NCBI GenBank assembly: GCA_031284475.1
Contig: JAISZV010000003.1
Coordinates: 1-13,646 of the forward strand
Source: Proteiniphilum sp.
GTDB taxonomy: Bacteria > Bacteroidota > Bacteroidia > Bacteroidales > Dysgonomonadaceae
Length of the DNA stretch: 13,646 nucleotides
Direction: 5' to 3'
Shown here: positions 12,778 through 13,646 of the stretch, one piece after another
How positions within the stretch are numbered: the stretch's first letter is position 1
Layout of the letters: each line of letters opens with the position of its first letter
Notes under the pieces: generated by a model
Database searches by the model: none
What the model saw: the letters and a program-made list of their open reading frames with translations, nothing else
What the model was told of the DNA's origin: nothing
Program-made: the position numbers and the translations under genes

Positions 12778-13646
12778 TTACTTTCCATAAGCTACAACTA
12801 CAACGGCGTCATCCGGCACAGGCCCGTTATACGGCTGCACTCCATCGCCCTGTAAACGAAAGACAAAGTGAGTTTCTATCATCATCCCGATAGCCTCATC
12901 ACTCTTCTTTGCCAGCGTCCAATCGGGCATATTCTCAATAACCCTTTTCACTTCTGCATCCAAAGAGGGATCTACACTTTTTGTAACCTTGACAAAAGTT
13001 ACTTTTCCTTTGCTGTCTATATTGAACACAGCCGATACAAGTCCCTGAATACCGTTTTCCTGCGCAATCACCGGATACCTGACATTGTCCGCGAGATATT
13101 TCATAAAAGCCTTTTTTCCTCCGGGAAATTCCGCATTTTCAACCGGTTCACTTTTCTGTAAACTGAACATTATCGGCAATGTAAACTCTACATTGACTGC
13201 CTGTCCCCGTTGTTTTCCCGGTTCCCATTTGGGCATCGCCCGGATTACGCGTACCGCTTCCGCATCCATAAAAGGATCTATACCGCGTATTACTTTCACT
13301 TCGCTAATACTGCCGTCTTTCATGATCACGAAAGAACAGATCACCCGTCCCTGAATAGCGCTTTCTACTACTTCTTTCGGATAACGGAAATTTTCGCTCA
13401 GGAACTGCATCATCGCCTGGGTTCCGCCGGGAAACTGGGGCGAGTCTTCCACCACAACAAAAACGTCCTCACCGCTTGCTGTTTTCTTTTTATCCTGAAC
13501 AATCCTCCTGTACACTCGCCCTTCATCAGTAATATACGTAACTTCCCCGACCTCATCAACAGCAACGCCTTCATCTTTCGTTTCATTTTTTGCGAGAGCC
13601 TCCTTGTCTTCTTTTGCCGGCGCTTCATTCTGCGGCATGTCTCCCT
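12778..13646 (-). CDS. Protein with two tandem TonB C-terminal domains, 5' end outside the window
   Basis: TonB C-terminal domains reach across the periplasm to outer-membrane transporters and pass on energy from the inner-membrane ExbB/ExbD motor. The numbering here counts from the Met at 13638. The first domain is at about residues 64-161, with SPQFPGG (66-72), FRYP (84-87), IQGRV (95-99) and the MPKW..G pattern (135-141). The second is at about 166-263, with AEFPGG (169-174), VRYP (186-189), IQGLV (197-201) and MPDW (237-240). The first 60 residues are charged and have no membrane helix or signal peptide. The frame stays open to the window edge, so the Met at 13638 is probably internal and the membrane part, perhaps an M56/BlaR1-like or ordinary TonB N-terminus, lies beyond. 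The stop is at 12778-12780. A stand-alone short protein starting at 13638 is the less likely alternative. Confidence 0.85.
   Translation of the reverse strand, partial: GDMPQNEAPAKEDKEALAKNETKDEGVAVDEVGEVTYITDEGRVYRRIVQDKKKTASGEDVFVVVEDSPQFPGGTQAMMQFLSENFRYPKEVVESAIQGRVICSFVIMKDGSISEVKVIRGIDPFMDAEAVRVIRAMPKWEPGKQRGQAVNVEFTLPIMFSLQKSEPVENAEFPGGKKAFMKYLADNVRYPVIAQENGIQGLVSAVFNIDSKGKVTFVKVTKSVDPSLDAEVKRVIENMPDWTLAKKSDEAIGMMIETHFVFRLQGDGVQPYNGPVPDDAVVVVAYGK

Noticed and set aside
12778..13638. TonB-domain gene as a complete 286-aa protein starting at 13638
   Set aside because: The frame is open to the window edge, and the N-terminus lacks the membrane helix that TonB-type proteins need. I treat it as cut by the window.

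Overview
The window looks like a chromosomal segment of a Bacteroidetes bacterium, most likely order Bacteroidales. The evidence is: a Porphyromonas/Bacteroides-type glutamate dehydrogenase; TAnnTTTG-type -7 promoter boxes; A/T-rich leaders with almost no Shine-Dalgarno sequence; an Mrp ATPase of the Bacteroidetes type; an outer-membrane beta-barrel ending in Phe; and a TonB-type protein with the PxFPGG...P-type C-terminal domain typical of this phylum. I see no rRNA, tRNA, CRISPR array, prophage or intact transposase.

Layout. Positions 2-1339 (-) hold gdhA, diverging from trmB (1712-2449, +) across a 372-bp spacer with a likely promoter for each gene. Downstream of trmB is an accessory patch. 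An A/T-rich gene for a small four-helix-bundle (S23/23S-rRNA-intervening-sequence family) protein (2653-3003) is bracketed by degenerate arrays of a 7-9 nt phrase, written TAATGTG on its left and CACATTA on its right. Next come mrp (3155-4264) and a zinc-ribbon NUDIX hydrolase gene (4480-5031), each preceded by a CACATTA array that stops 4 nt before the start codon. A secreted 998-aa TPR protein (5089-8085) and a 568-aa outer-membrane barrel protein (8125-9831) follow, only 39 bp apart and probably one transcription unit. A 369-bp spacer holds a MITE-like pair of terminal inverted repeats, a strong palindrome and a promoter. Then comes a class A penicillin-binding protein (10201-12585) with a clear terminator. 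Convergent to it is the 3' part of a gene with two TonB C-terminal domains (12778 to the right edge, -). A GCAAAG-repeat hairpin lies between these two.

How the genes fit together. Most are housekeeping or envelope genes: nitrogen assimilation (gdhA), tRNA modification (trmB), Fe-S assembly (mrp), nucleotide hydrolysis (NUDIX), an uncharacterised periplasmic/outer-membrane pair (TPR + barrel), peptidoglycan synthesis (PBP1A) and energy transduction (TonB). They do not form one pathway.

The most unusual part is 2450-4480. It has three short-phrase intergenic arrays that share longer modules, including a 20-nt perfect inverted match between 2478-2497 and 4430-4449. The S23-family gene sits exactly where the arrays switch orientation. 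A fragment of the same module recurs at 8091-8106. This resembles an intervening-sequence-like or other repeat-dispersed element that has moved into protein-gene spacers, but that reading is inference from one locus.
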